A stretch of DNA of 64,000 bases from NCBI GenBank assembly GCA_024233865.1, contig JACKPA010000006.1, positions 62,001 through 126,000 of the forward strand, written 5' to 3'. The position numbers and the translations under genes are program-made. Shown here piece after piece: positions 1 to 8,604 of the stretch. The notes under the pieces were generated by a model. It was given only the letters and a program-made list of their open reading frames with translations, ran no database searches and was not told the origin of the DNA. Numbering within the stretch: the stretch's first letter is position 1; each line of letters begins with the position of its first letter. The stretch comes from Leptospiraceae bacterium. GTDB taxonomy: Bacteria > Spirochaetota > Leptospiria > Leptospirales > Leptospiraceae.

Positions 1-425
1 TCCTTCTTTAAAAGAACAAATTCTTCTACTTTTTTTCCATCAAAAATCATTAAGTCTAGACGGCTTCCAAAACCAGAATATCTCAAAACAACACTTTGGT
101 TTCCATTTTGGAATTTTTTTACATACATCCCGTCTTTATTGTATTCATTTAGACCTAGCAGGTTTTTTCCCATCCAAAATTCAAGCAAATTTAAAATGAT
201 AAAATCAATGGCAAAGGTAATTGGTACTATAAAAAAATATATACAAATATACAGGATTACGGTCTGAATAGCTTTTAGAATTTTTCCATCTCCAATCTTT
301 AAGCCATCAACCACTTGGTACAATTTTCTGGTTAGGGAAAATTTTCCAAAACAATTCAGTAGGGGTGTATAACTAATGGTTAGAATTAATATTGATAAAA
401 CTATTTTATTCCATATTGGCTTCAT
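1..425 (-). CDS. DUF3332-like membrane-anchored lipoprotein (3' end outside window)
   Basis: Reading leftwards from the ATG at 425, the frame stays open to the window edge (about 141 codons). The N-terminus is a signal peptide ending in a lipobox-like LLNC, followed by GKFSLTRKLYQVVDG. A long hydrophobic segment (YICIYFFIVPITFAIDFIIL) and NLLEFWMG come next. This order (Cys, FxLTxKLY, two membrane stretches, then LEFW) matches the DUF3332 family as I remember it. The ATG overlaps the stop of the radical SAM gene by 4 bp, so the two are very likely co-transcribed and translationally coupled. The family has no settled function; here it may be an envelope partner of the peptide-modifying gene, which is inference. 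Confidence 0.7.
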   Translation of the reverse strand, partial: MKPIWNKIVLSILILTISYTPLLNCFGKFSLTRKLYQVVDGLKIGDGKILKAIQTVILYICIYFFIVPITFAIDFIILNLLEFWMGKNLLGLNEYNKDGMYVKKFQNGNQSVVLRYSGFGSRLDLMIFDGKKVEEFVLLKK

Positions 426-1867
426 GAATTATCTCCAATGTTTATTTTATAATATTCGTCTTTTTTTCTCTTTGCTATATCCCATAAGAGTTCATTTAAA
501 ACTGTGTAGCTTAAAGTACAAGACATCTCTTGAACATAGTTCTTTACTTCTTGACTAGCTTTTGGGTTATCAGCTATAGAAAAAATTCCTACAGGACATC
601 CTCCTCCACATAAATTTCGGAGAGTACATTCTTTGCATTTTTCTCGATTTTCTATATCTACGATCTCTTTCATCATTTGAATTTTATTTTGTCTAGGAAA
701 ATCATTTTTAGCTAAATCCCCAATCTCGTATTTTTCATTTCCAACCAAATAGATGCAGGAATATATTTTCCCATCCACAGTGATAACTGGTGTATTTCCG
801 TGTGGAGCTCCACAACTATATTGGTTTTTATGTCCAGGAACCAACCGACTACTATATTCGTTAAATGGAAAAATATTCTTTTTATCCCAAATTCCAGAAT
901 GATAAACTTCTTTCAAACCATGAGAAACATTTTTAGAATTAGGCCAGAGTCTCTGAGAAATGATTTGTATATCAGAATCTACTGGATTCAAAGGAACAAA
1001 AGCACTACTATTTCCACCTAGTTCTTTATGAGTTTTTGTTACTTCTAACATTTTATCGTGGTTGTGGGTTGTAATGGTTGCTCGAAGTGCAACTTCCAAA
1101 CCAGCTTTTAGTAAACGTTCTATATTTTTGGCTGTAGCATAAAAGCTTCCTTTTCCTGTTAAGAATGGTCTGGAAATATTGTGTATTAATTCTGGACCAT
1201 CTACGTCAATCAAAAAAGTTATATGATACCTTTTAGCAAATTCGATCAAGTCTTTTGGCATAAGTGTAAGGTTTGACGTTAAATGGTAGTGGATTGATTT
1301 GGTTGGAGATTGTTTTTTGAGAACGTTTTCACAATAATCTATAATCTGTTTGGCTAGATTCCAGTTCATTAATGGTTCACCACCAAAAAAGACTACTTCA
1401 AGATTTCCATTCTCTGTAATGGATTCAAATGTTTCTTTTACAGCTCGGTAAGCTATTCCTTGGTTCATCATAAGCTTATTTGCTTTCTGGTAGGTTTCAA
1501 CTCCATTTAGGCAATATACACAAGCCTGGTTACAGGACTGTGTAAGAAGTAGATAAACACTCCTTGAAGAAGAAAGGTGTTCTCCTACCTGACAAGAACT
1601 GCAATTTTTCTCATTTAAAAATACTTCTTCTTTCTCTCTCAAAAGTAAAGAGTGAAAACAAAGAAACTCAAAGAATTCTTTGTTTTCATAATCCTCATTG
1701 ATTTCAACAACTCCTCCTGATTTCTGGGAGTTTTTAAGAAATTTATAGACTTCATCTCCACCTTGTACGAAATAAACTGGATTTACATTTTTAGAATTGA
1801 AGAGTATACTCTCTTCACTGTTTTTTAGTATTCCTAATTCTTTTGGAATGTGGTAGGTTGTGTTCAT
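422..1867 (-). CDS. Radical SAM/SPASM peptide maturase, probably of the CXXX-repeat type
   Basis: The 481-residue protein carries the radical SAM 4Fe-4S motif C112-x3-C116-x2-C119 (SCNQACVYCLNG) and FFGGEPLMNW, the usual SAM-binding GGEP stretch. At the C-terminus is a SPASM/twitch region with ISTEP-like spacing of cysteines: CGAPHGNTP, DGKIYSCIYLVG, CKECTLRNLCGGGCPVG. Such enzymes install thioether or related crosslinks in ribosomal peptides, using two auxiliary Fe-S clusters. The N-terminal 100 residues contain two extra cysteine pairs (NCSSC) and may bind the leader. The gene upstream encodes a protein with 18 cysteines in Cys-x-x-x spacing, the obvious substrate. Its stop overlaps the start of the DUF3332-like gene. 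The enzyme class is clear; the exact chemistry is inferred from context. Confidence 0.85.
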   Translation of the reverse strand: MNTTYHIPKELGILKNSEESILFNSKNVNPVYFVQGGDEVYKFLKNSQKSGGVVEINEDYENKEFFEFLCFHSLLLREKEEVFLNEKNCSSCQVGEHLSSSRSVYLLLTQSCNQACVYCLNGVETYQKANKLMMNQGIAYRAVKETFESITENGNLEVVFFGGEPLMNWNLAKQIIDYCENVLKKQSPTKSIHYHLTSNLTLMPKDLIEFAKRYHITFLIDVDGPELIHNISRPFLTGKGSFYATAKNIERLLKAGLEVALRATITTHNHDKMLEVTKTHKELGGNSSAFVPLNPVDSDIQIISQRLWPNSKNVSHGLKEVYHSGIWDKKNIFPFNEYSSRLVPGHKNQYSCGAPHGNTPVITVDGKIYSCIYLVGNEKYEIGDLAKNDFPRQNKIQMMKEIVDIENREKCKECTLRNLCGGGCPVGIFSIADNPKASQEVKNYVQEMSCTLSYTVLNELLWDIAKRKKDEYYKINIGDNS

Positions 1868-1902
1868 AGAATTTCTTTTTTACTCCAATGAATTTATAAG
1901 AA

Positions 1903-2640
1903 TTAATAACGTAAACGACCTATACAAGTACTTGTGCAGCCACCTGTACAATAACTGGTACAACTTATTGTGCAGCCACTTGTACAAGATGTGCAATATT
2001 TACAGACTATACAACTTATACAACTTATACAACTTTTTTTACAAAGACCAGAACCTGTAAAGGTTGTACAACCACCTGTACAACCACCTGTACAACTATC
2101 TGTACAACTATCTGTACAGGTTTCCCTACAATGTATAGCCACTTTAGCTTTTTCGCTTACAAGTGGATATGTAGTATCTTCCATCAATTGTTTCAAGATT
2201 GGTTTAGGAGTGTGTTTATTTTTTACCAATGCTAATCTCACATTTGTACTTTTATGTTTTACTAACCTTTTTATATAATTTATATTATCTGTAAATTCAG
2301 CAATACTTTCTAGTTCATTTATATTATTTGTAATTCTTTCAACTGGTGTTTTATTATTATCAAGTAATTTTTTCATTAAACTATAACTAACACCATCACT
2401 ATTAGCTATTCTTAATAAAGTTTCTGAAGAAGTATTAGGGTTCTTTACAACTTTAATAAACTCATCTTCATTTTGTTTTTCATTTGTAGTAAAACATTTC
2501 TGATTATATAAAGAAAAAGCTATAATACTAGCACCAAATATAAATTGTTTTCTTGAAATTGATGTTGAGTTTTTTAATTCTTCTATATTTTGATCAATAT
2601 AATCAGATTTATCTTTAGTAATTAATATACAATCATTCAT
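1903..2640 (-). CDS. Candidate CXXX-repeat RiPP precursor with LRV-like leader domain
   Basis: The protein has 245 residues. Residues 1-60 include a short hydrophobic stretch after SRKQF (32-45). Residues 60-165 look like variant leucine-rich (LRV) repeats, for example KNPNTSSETLLRIANSDG and LVKNKHTPKPILKQLMED. From C171 to C239 there are 18 cysteines, mostly three residues apart (CRETCTDSCTDSCTGG) and partly two apart (CISCISCIVC), ending in IGRLRY. At DNA level the region is a degenerate repeat of the ACAACTATCTGTACA type. With a radical SAM/SPASM gene 35 bp downstream, this is best read as the substrate of a CXXX-repeat maturase. A GAGGT Shine-Dalgarno precedes the ATG. It is much longer than a usual RiPP precursor, so the leader may be a folded domain. 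Confidence 0.65.
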   Translation of the reverse strand: MNDCILITKDKSDYIDQNIEELKNSTSISRKQFIFGASIIAFSLYNQKCFTTNEKQNEDEFIKVVKNPNTSSETLLRIANSDGVSYSLMKKLLDNNKTPVERITNNINELESIAEFTDNINYIKRLVKHKSTNVRLALVKNKHTPKPILKQLMEDTTYPLVSEKAKVAIHCRETCTDSCTDSCTGGCTGGCTTFTGSGLCKKSCISCISCIVCKYCTSCTSGCTISCTSYCTGGCTSTCIGRLRY

Positions 2641-2650
2641 GCATATTACC

Positions 2651-3574
2651 TCATAAATAAAAATTAATTAATGGAAAAAAAGGAATAGGATTTTTTTCTG
2701 CAAAATTTAATAACCCTATTTGCAATCTTGCTTTACCATTCGTTTTGTTAATGAGACCAATTTGTACATAATTTGATTCTTTTGCAATGTTTCTTACACC
2801 AACTCTATTAAAGATCCCTATTTGTATACCTGTTGCTTCTTCGGCTACATTATATAATAAAGCTACTTGCATACCTGACATTTTTTCGGCTCCATTAATG
2901 AATAAAGCTGCTTGCATACCTGACATTTTTTCGGCTCCATTAATGAATAAAGCTGCTTGCATACCTGACATTTTTTCGACTACATTACTTAATAAAGCTG
3001 CTTGTATACCTGTTGCGTCTCCGGCTACATTACTTAATAAAGCTGCTTGCATACCTATCATGTCAAGAAAAGCTTTATTTATTCCTAAACTAAATTGCAT
3101 ACCTATTTTATTTTCAGCTTGATTTAAAAGTCCTGCAAAGGATAAACCTATTGTATAATTACCCTCATATTTTTTTATATGTCTATAAAAATTAGGTTTT
3201 TTAATCATATCAAATTCTAATTCTTCACGGGAATTATTATTTGTAAATATACCTAATGATACTCCAATATGTTTTTGACTCCTAAAGTTTCCATTATCAT
3301 ACTGCCCATTTAAAACACCATTTCCTAAACCTATATTAAAACCATATATATCTTTTGCGTGACCATATATAGGATTAAGTTGTATTATTTTAAAATTTGC
3401 ATTATCATTTAAAGAAAGATAAGAACCAAAAACTCCAATTCCAATTTTATTAAAAATCCCTTGAGTATATTCAGGTTCGTACAATTTATTGCTCCCTTCC
3501 CATTCAACATTCCTTTCTCCTCCATATATATTTAAGCAAAAGAAAAACAAAAGCGAAACAACTAATTTCTTCAT
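2651..3574 (-). CDS. Leptospira-type surface-repeat protein (GMQAAL repeats)
   Basis: The start is set at the ATG at 3574 because GAGGAG lies 7 nt upstream; an in-frame TTG 15 bp earlier is less likely. A cleavable signal peptide (MKKLVVSLLFFFCLNIYGG) is followed by about 120 unique residues. Then come 15-residue repeats of the form GAEKMSGMQAALFIN, drifting to GIQIGIFNRV and LQIGLLNFAE, and a C-terminal aromatic end (FFPLINFYL) typical of outer-membrane beta strands. The alternating G-x-Q-x-G/A-L-x-N pattern matches surface-repeat proteins seen in Leptospira. It is probably exported to the outer membrane or surface. The function is unknown. Confidence 0.7.
   Translation of the reverse strand: MKKLVVSLLFFFCLNIYGGERNVEWEGSNKLYEPEYTQGIFNKIGIGVFGSYLSLNDNANFKIIQLNPIYGHAKDIYGFNIGLGNGVLNGQYDNGNFRSQKHIGVSLGIFTNNNSREELEFDMIKKPNFYRHIKKYEGNYTIGLSFAGLLNQAENKIGMQFSLGINKAFLDMIGMQAALLSNVAGDATGIQAALLSNVVEKMSGMQAALFINGAEKMSGMQAALFINGAEKMSGMQVALLYNVAEEATGIQIGIFNRVGVRNIAKESNYVQIGLINKTNGKARLQIGLLNFAEKNPIPFFPLINFYL
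2821..3090. repeat. Six 45-bp tandem repeats inside the surface-repeat gene
   Basis: Units begin at 2821, 2866, 2911, 2956, 3001 and 3046. The units at 2866-2910 and 2911-2955 are identical at all 45 bases; the others differ at a few sites. They encode 15-residue repeats. Identical adjacent copies suggest recent expansion and a site for slippage or recombination that would change repeat number in frame. Confidence 0.9.
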
Positions 3575-3594
3575 TATTAATCTCCTCAAAAAAT

Positions 3595-5112
3595 TTATTT
3601 GTACTTCACAATAAAAGCATCTCTCAAACCCGTAAAAGTTTGACCATAAAAGTCAATGGTTGGATAATTATTACTATATATTTGATTTATATCGTATCCT
3701 GTATTACCGGTTCCATATAAACTGTTGTCACTAGAAATAGTAATTCCACGACCTCCCGTATTTGTATTTTTTGACGAGAACAATTCGTACCACTGCCTTT
3801 CGCCATTTGAATTATATTTCATAAGAAGACCACTTACCTCATCCAAACTCTCATAATTATCTATGGAATATTGTGCTGTACCAATAAGGTATATATTATC
3901 AAGTTTATCTATCGCCATACCATTTATCCCTATATTATCCGTTGAAGCAAGTAATCTAACCCATTTTCGGTTCATATTACTATCATATTTAATGATATAA
4001 TCACATGAAGATTGGGATATTTTTGAACCGGATACGATGGCATAACAATATTCTCCCATAAAGCTTGCACTATAATAACTAGCTTTATAATTTCCAGCTA
4101 CGTATAAATTGTTTTGACTGTCCAAAGCTATATAAGCACCTAATGTTTCAGAACCAGACTCACCTATTAATTTAGTCCATTGTATATCACCGTTATTATT
4201 GTATTTGATAATAAAAGTATCTGTAGTACCTGTTAGTTTCTGTCCACCTAGATGCCCGTCAGTAAACCCAGCAGCATAAATATTTCCATTACCCTCTATC
4301 AAGATACTATTCGTACTAGCGTAACTATATGACTCTCCTGTAGGATTTTCTGGAAGTAGTAGCTTGCCCCACTGCTGATTGCCAGAAGTATCATATTTTA
4401 GTAATAATACTCCCTGATTATCATCCGGATTAGATTGTCCGGAAATATACCCATCAGTGTAACCTAGCACATATACGTTATCACTAGAGTCTATGGCTAT
4501 ATCTTTACCGTTGGTTGTGGCTTTAGTAGAATAGTTTTTCCCATAGAAAGTTTTAGTCCATTGTCGATTTCCAGCATTATCATATTTTGCCAAAAACAAA
4601 CAACCTCTAGATGCTAAATTATAACAACTATTTCCATCTACTGTTGATGTAGCGTCTCCAACAATATAAACGTTTTTTTGGTTATCCAATGCTATTGCAT
4701 TTGCTGTTGTTTTTGTGTACGTTACATCCCAAGTTTTGTTTCCATCCGTATCATGTTTTGTTACAAAAGATCCAGAATTAGATGAATCATAACCTTCAAA
4801 GTAATAACCAGTTGTGTAGATATTATCACTTTTGTCAGTTACTAAATCTACACCTAAATACACTTTTTTTGCTCCACCATAAAGTCTTGCCCATTGCATA
4901 GAGATATTACTTTGGTTATTAGCTGCTGACCCAACTAAAGCAAGCATCCATAGAGTTTTATTGTTAATAAGCTTTTCTTCGTTTTTGCAGCTTGGATAAA
5001 GCTGGTCTTCATTACCCGCCAAATAACCTTTTGGACATGGTAATTCAGCACAACTTATTAGAGCTAAAAAAACGAAAACTGCAATAAACCAAAAAATAGA
5101 TAAAATTTTCAT
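3595..5112 (-). CDS. SBBP-type beta-propeller lipoprotein
   Basis: The ATG at 5112 is chosen because AAAGGA lies 6 nt upstream; the frame extends 6 codons further. MKILSIFWF leads into a hydrophobic core and the lipobox ALISC, so this is an exported lipoprotein. The mature part repeats about every 50-60 residues: YDTSGNQQWGKLL, DSQNNLYVAGNY, DKLDNIYLIGTA. This is the pattern of SBBP (seven-bladed beta-propeller) repeats with the NxxxxGxxxW strand signature, common in Leptospira lipoproteins. The two genes on either side are also repeat-rich envelope genes on the same strand. The likely role is a cell-surface scaffold or ligand-binding propeller; the ligand is unknown. Confidence 0.75.
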   Translation of the reverse strand: MKILSIFWFIAVFVFLALISCAELPCPKGYLAGNEDQLYPSCKNEEKLINNKTLWMLALVGSAANNQSNISMQWARLYGGAKKVYLGVDLVTDKSDNIYTTGYYFEGYDSSNSGSFVTKHDTDGNKTWDVTYTKTTANAIALDNQKNVYIVGDATSTVDGNSCYNLASRGCLFLAKYDNAGNRQWTKTFYGKNYSTKATTNGKDIAIDSSDNVYVLGYTDGYISGQSNPDDNQGVLLLKYDTSGNQQWGKLLLPENPTGESYSYASTNSILIEGNGNIYAAGFTDGHLGGQKLTGTTDTFIIKYNNNGDIQWTKLIGESGSETLGAYIALDSQNNLYVAGNYKASYYSASFMGEYCYAIVSGSKISQSSCDYIIKYDSNMNRKWVRLLASTDNIGINGMAIDKLDNIYLIGTAQYSIDNYESLDEVSGLLMKYNSNGERQWYELFSSKNTNTGGRGITISSDNSLYGTGNTGYDINQIYSNNYPTIDFYGQTFTGLRDAFIVKYK

Positions 5113-5166
5113 ATCAAATCCTTTGCACATTCAGAGTGACAATTTTTCAACATGTCTAATAAAATA

Positions 5167-6234
5167 CTATTGACCCAATATAATTGAATTAACACCTGAA
5201 TCTTCCTTAGGGTCAATTGATGTAAGTTCATTCCAAGTTCCGTTTTTCCAGTAACCAGCTACAGACACACCACTACTATTTTTACTGTATCCTCCTGCAT
5301 ATACGTCCGAGTCAGACACTACAAGAGAATTAACACCTGAATCTTTATTAGAGTCAATTGATGAAAGTTCATTCCAAGTTCCATTTTTCCAGTAACCAGC
5401 TACCGATACACCACTACTATTTTTACTGTATCCCCCAGCATATACATCTGAGCCAGACACTACAAGAGAAGAGACTCTTGAATCTTTGGTTGAGTCAATT
5501 GGTGCAAGTTCATTCCAAGTTCCGTTCTTCCAGTAACCAGCTACCGACACGCCACTACTATTTTCATTATATCCTCCAGCATATATGTTTGAGTCAGACA
5601 CTACAAGAGAATTGACACTCGACGACTTGCTAGAATAATTTGGATTAAGTCCATTCCAAGTTCCGTTTTTCCAGTAACCAGCTACCGCCGCGCCTAGTAT
5701 ACTACTGGTACTGCTACTATATCCTCCAGCATATACATCCGAGCCAGACACTACAAGAGAATTGACACTCGAATCTTTGATAGATTCAATTGGTGTAAGC
5801 TTATTCCAATTTCCGTTTTTCCAGTAACCAGCTACCCAAACGTACCAATACCGATTGCTATCATAACCTCTTCCCCCAGCATATACATCCGAGCCAGACA
5901 CTACAAGAGAATTGACGCTCGAATCTCTGGTAGAGTCAACTGGTGTAAGCTTATTCCAATTTCCGTTTATCCAGTAACCAGGTACAGATACGCCACTACT
6001 ATCATTACTATATCCTCCTGCAATAATAGCATTTTTTAAAGTTGAGGTATTTCCACCACCAATCAATGCAATTATCCATAAAGCATTTGTATATTTATCA
6101 TTATCTTTATTTTTTGTCGGACAGCTTGATGTTTCTAATAAATCCTCAGGACAATTAAGAACATTTGTAAGACAACCATTAAATGATAACATTAAAACTG
6201 TAGTTAGTATAATTATAAAACCTTTTTGTTTCAT
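5167..6234 (-). CDS. Tandem-repeat lipoprotein (AGGY...GYWKNGTWN repeats)
   Basis: The start is placed at the ATG at 6234, preceded by AGGTGG; the in-frame GTG 9 bp earlier overlaps that Shine-Dalgarno. A signal peptide ends at the lipobox FNGC. After a short spacer with the phrase ALWIIALIGGG, shared in form with the neighbouring SBBP gene (TLWMLALVGSA), the protein consists of about six repeats of 47-50 residues. Each carries VNSLVVSGSDVYAGGY and GYWKNGTWNEL. The repeat resembles a propeller blade and the shared leader suggests one lipoprotein family with the next gene. The function is unknown. Confidence 0.7.
   Translation of the reverse strand: MKQKGFIIILTTVLMLSFNGCLTNVLNCPEDLLETSSCPTKNKDNDKYTNALWIIALIGGGNTSTLKNAIIAGGYSNDSSGVSVPGYWINGNWNKLTPVDSTRDSSVNSLVVSGSDVYAGGRGYDSNRYWYVWVAGYWKNGNWNKLTPIESIKDSSVNSLVVSGSDVYAGGYSSSTSSILGAAVAGYWKNGTWNGLNPNYSSKSSSVNSLVVSDSNIYAGGYNENSSGVSVAGYWKNGTWNELAPIDSTKDSRVSSLVVSGSDVYAGGYSKNSSGVSVAGYWKNGTWNELSSIDSNKDSGVNSLVVSDSDVYAGGYSKNSSGVSVAGYWKNGTWNELTSIDPKEDSGVNSIILGQ
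5174..6040. repeat. 141/150-bp tandem repeats in lipoprotein gene
   Basis: The motif GACACTACAAGAGAA recurs at 5315, 5456, 5597, 5747 and 5897, giving periods of 141, 141, 150 and 150 bp. The 150-bp units carry one three-codon insertion. The reading frame is preserved throughout, so copy number can change without breaking the gene. Confidence 0.9.
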
Positions 6235-6272
6235 TTTTTCCACCTAATACCTGTTATAAATTTCAGTTTTTA

Positions 6273-6956
6273 TTAAAACCGAATACCAGCACCTAAAAGT
6301 AATAAATTTTCCGTAGCACTCACACTACCCGCTTCATCATCATCTCCTTTTGTTTTCAAGGTAATTGAATGGTGTTCTGCTTGCACAAAAGTAAAAAATG
6401 TATCAAAATTGATTTGCAAACCAATGTTTCCTATCAATTTTCCAGCTGTGCATGAACCCCCTCCGCCACAAGCACCAAGACCTAATCCTAAACCTATGTA
6501 AGGATCAAAACGTTTATCACCGAGAAAATGATATTTAAATGTGAAATCCAAAGTATTTATATCATATGACACAGTATGCGGAAGTGCATAATAGAGTGAG
6601 CCCAGTAGAGTAAATGAATAAAAGCCTAGACTAACACCAGAATCCAGGAATGTTTTTACAAGCAAAAGATCATAAAGATCGCCAGGAGATTTAATATTAA
6701 GTTTTGTACGAGATGGTCCAAAATTCAACCCTATTTGAGGAATTGGACGGTACTCAAAACCAAATCGTGTGTGAATAGTTGTTATTTCATCCTCACTTCC
6801 ATCGTCCATATTTCCTTTACCTGTACCTAAATACAAATACCATTTTTTATGTGATTTCTCCTCTTTTGTAGATTCAGTTTTGGACTTGTCTTGTGAAAAT
6901 AAAGACACCGAACTTAAAAATATTGCTAATAGTAAAAAATACTTTAAAAATCTCAT
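6273..6956 (-). CDS. Outer-membrane beta-barrel protein
   Basis: The 227-residue protein begins with a clear signal peptide (MRFLKYFLLLAIFLSSVSLFSQ) cleaved near SQDKS. The mature part alternates short hydrophobic and polar strands with glycine-rich turns (WYLYLGTGKGNM, YRPIPQIGLNFGPS, FDPYIGLGLGLGACGGGGSC). It ends in LLLLGAGIRF, with the C-terminal Phe expected of an outer-membrane barrel. AAAGG lies 7 nt before the ATG. It is the first of the envelope genes in this minus-strand run and has about 320 bp of near-empty DNA before it, so a promoter there would serve the run. The specific function is unknown. Confidence 0.7.
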   Translation of the reverse strand: MRFLKYFLLLAIFLSSVSLFSQDKSKTESTKEEKSHKKWYLYLGTGKGNMDDGSEDEITTIHTRFGFEYRPIPQIGLNFGPSRTKLNIKSPGDLYDLLLVKTFLDSGVSLGFYSFTLLGSLYYALPHTVSYDINTLDFTFKYHFLGDKRFDPYIGLGLGLGACGGGGSCTAGKLIGNIGLQINFDTFFTFVQAEHHSITLKTKGDDDEAGSVSATENLLLLGAGIRF

Positions 6957-7556
6957 CCTTTAACCTTTAGAAAAAAATTTATATCTTTACATATTATCTT
7001 TCAAAATTGATAAATTCTACATATCACCAAAGTAACAGATGACTCAAAAAACCTGTTACCAAAGTAATAAAAAGGGGATTTTTTTTAGATTTTATAAATA
7101 TTGTTTAACTAAAAGGTGAAAAGAAGCAAAAAAAAGTAATTTATTTAGGTTGTATAGTAATTTAAAAGTGGAGAAAAATTAAATTTGCGTTATGTAACAT
7201 CATAACAGGACGAAAATTCAAGAGATGTTTTTGCTGATTTTTTAGCTTTTAAGCTAATTGTCGGACAACCTCAATTGAAACTTCTACAAAAATCTGATTT
7301 CTTGTGTTCTGATTGCATTCTGAAGAGAATTTTCAAATTGCTTTCCCTCCGAATGTGGTATATAAGCTATTTGTTTATTCATTGGGCGTGTTCCTCTCTT
7401 GTTTTTTATTCAATTCCATGTAACTCAGAATCTTTCGTTTTGTAAAGAACTCTGTGTTTCCAAAAAGCTAGTCACGCCCATCAAATCTAAATAGAAAATA
7501 TAAGCACTTTCGGGAAAAAGGGTTTGCAACGGATTAAAATCAAAGACACTTAGTTT
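6957..7556. other. Decayed intergenic region, no intact gene
   Basis: Nothing convincing is encoded here. A minus-strand 32-codon frame at 7284-7382 (MNKQIAYIPHSEGKQFENSL...) reads like the beginning of a gene that has lost its remainder. The 114-codon minus-strand frame at 7425-7769 is largely the antisense of the AAA-ATPase fragment that follows. With the two pseudogenes to the right, this looks like a stretch of eroding mobile or accessory DNA. Confidence 0.5.
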
Positions 7557-7733
7557 ATGCTTAAGATAGCCTATGGAGAAGCCAGTTTTGATAATTTGAG
7601 AGGTGACGGTTCTGTTTATGTAGACAAAACTCACTTCATTCCATTGATGGAAAATCACAAAAAGTTCTTTTTTATCAGACCACGTCGTTTTGGAAAAAGC
7701 CTTTGGCTCAGTGTTTTGCACGTCTCTTATTAA
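7557..7733 (+). pseudogene. N-terminal fragment of an AAA-ATPase-like (PF09820-type) gene
   Basis: The 58-codon frame reads MLKIAYGEASFDNLRGD, then YVDKTHFIPLMEN and FFIRPRRFGKSLWLSVL. This is the conserved start of the AAA-ATPase-like family (YVDKT.....RPRRFGKSL, a P-loop) normally found in proteins of about 500 residues with a C-terminal PD-(D/E)XK nuclease. It stops directly after the P-loop, and no continuation is visible in any frame, so most of the gene has been lost. The motif assignment is firm; the state is clearly truncated. Confidence 0.8.
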
Positions 7734-7825
7734 AGAGTTGTTATTTTTTAAAATTAAGTGGTTACGCATAAGTTTTTAGTGAGGCTTTGACTAAAAACTA
7801 TAAACTGGAAATTTTACAATTTCTT

Positions 7826-8587
7826 TTACATAGGTTCGTTCAAAACCTCACCCAACTCTTCTTTTGACAATCCTGTTAATTCTATAATTTCCGAAGTTAG
7901 TTCACCACTTTCCTTTAGTTTCTTAGCAAGTGCATAAATCCGTTGCTTTTCTGTTGACAATTCCTGCTCCGCTTTTTCTAATTTGTCCTCATAGATTGCA
8001 AGAGTCGCTCGCTTTCCGGCTTCCTCTTTCATTTCCCGAATCTTCTCAGGGCTTAGTTTTTCATATTCTATCAAATCCACTGCCTTCTTTATAGCTGTAT
8101 TTTGCAAATTCACTTGATATTTTTCTCTATTGTGGATCGATTCATATACCAAATCCAGCCAATCTCGATAATTTTTGGGAGTTTGTGCGTTTTTATGGTT
8201 CGGATTTAGAAATATCAATTTGTGACCGTATATCGGCATAATTTTATCCTCCAAATCTCTAGGGTCAGAATCAGAAATCAAAATTTCTTTTTTGATAGGC
8301 AGACCGGTTTTTGTATGGATCGTATAAGGTGCTGTTAAGATCACTATTGTATAAACGGTTTGCTCAATTTTGTAATCCGCAGCTTTTCTTTGCAACTCTG
8401 CTACTGCCATATAATGGTAATGCAAAAACCTGTCAAAATGGTAGTCTAATTCCGCTTTTTGGATTTCTATTATTACCCGATGGTCAACGGATTCCGCAAA
8501 AATATCATACGAAAAGTCAATATTTCCTATTCTTTTTCTAATTCTTTTAGTTCTTCGTTTGTCATGTTTTGCAGATAATTCTGAACG
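7826..8587 (-). pseudogene. Rpn/PD-(D/E)XK transposase-like nuclease, 5'-broken
   Basis: The ATG-initiated part (8425 down to 7826, 199 residues) lacks the family N-terminus. The same frame is open up to the stop at 8588-8590 and encodes NIDFSYDIFAESVDHRVIIE then IQKAELDYHFDRFLHYHYM, which carries the catalytic E-x-Q/K strand of the PD-(D/E)XK_2 (Rpn, 'putative transposase') family. No good start codon precedes this. The upstream bit reads better in another frame (MTNEELKELEKE, then stop), so a frameshift or deletion has removed the beginning. The C-terminus has the usual coiled-coil and ELTGLSKEELGEVL ending. These nucleases promote recombination; this copy is probably inactive. Confidence 0.7.
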
Positions 8588-8604
8588 TTATGCACAATAG
8601 GTTT

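Noticed and set aside
1970..2278. 102-codon plus-strand frame with VQPPVQPPVQLSVQ repeats
   Set aside because: It is the antisense of the cysteine-repeat tail of the minus-strand gene; the repeats follow from that gene's TGTACAG periodicity.
2821..3090. CRISPR-like regular repeats
   Set aside because: Units of 45 bp are contiguous with no unique spacers and encode a protein repeat in frame. The same holds for the 141-bp units at 5,174-6,040.
7425..7769. 114-codon minus-strand frame
   Set aside because: About half is antisense to the AAA-ATPase fragment with its RPRRFGKS motif on the plus strand; no family resemblance and no ribosome site.
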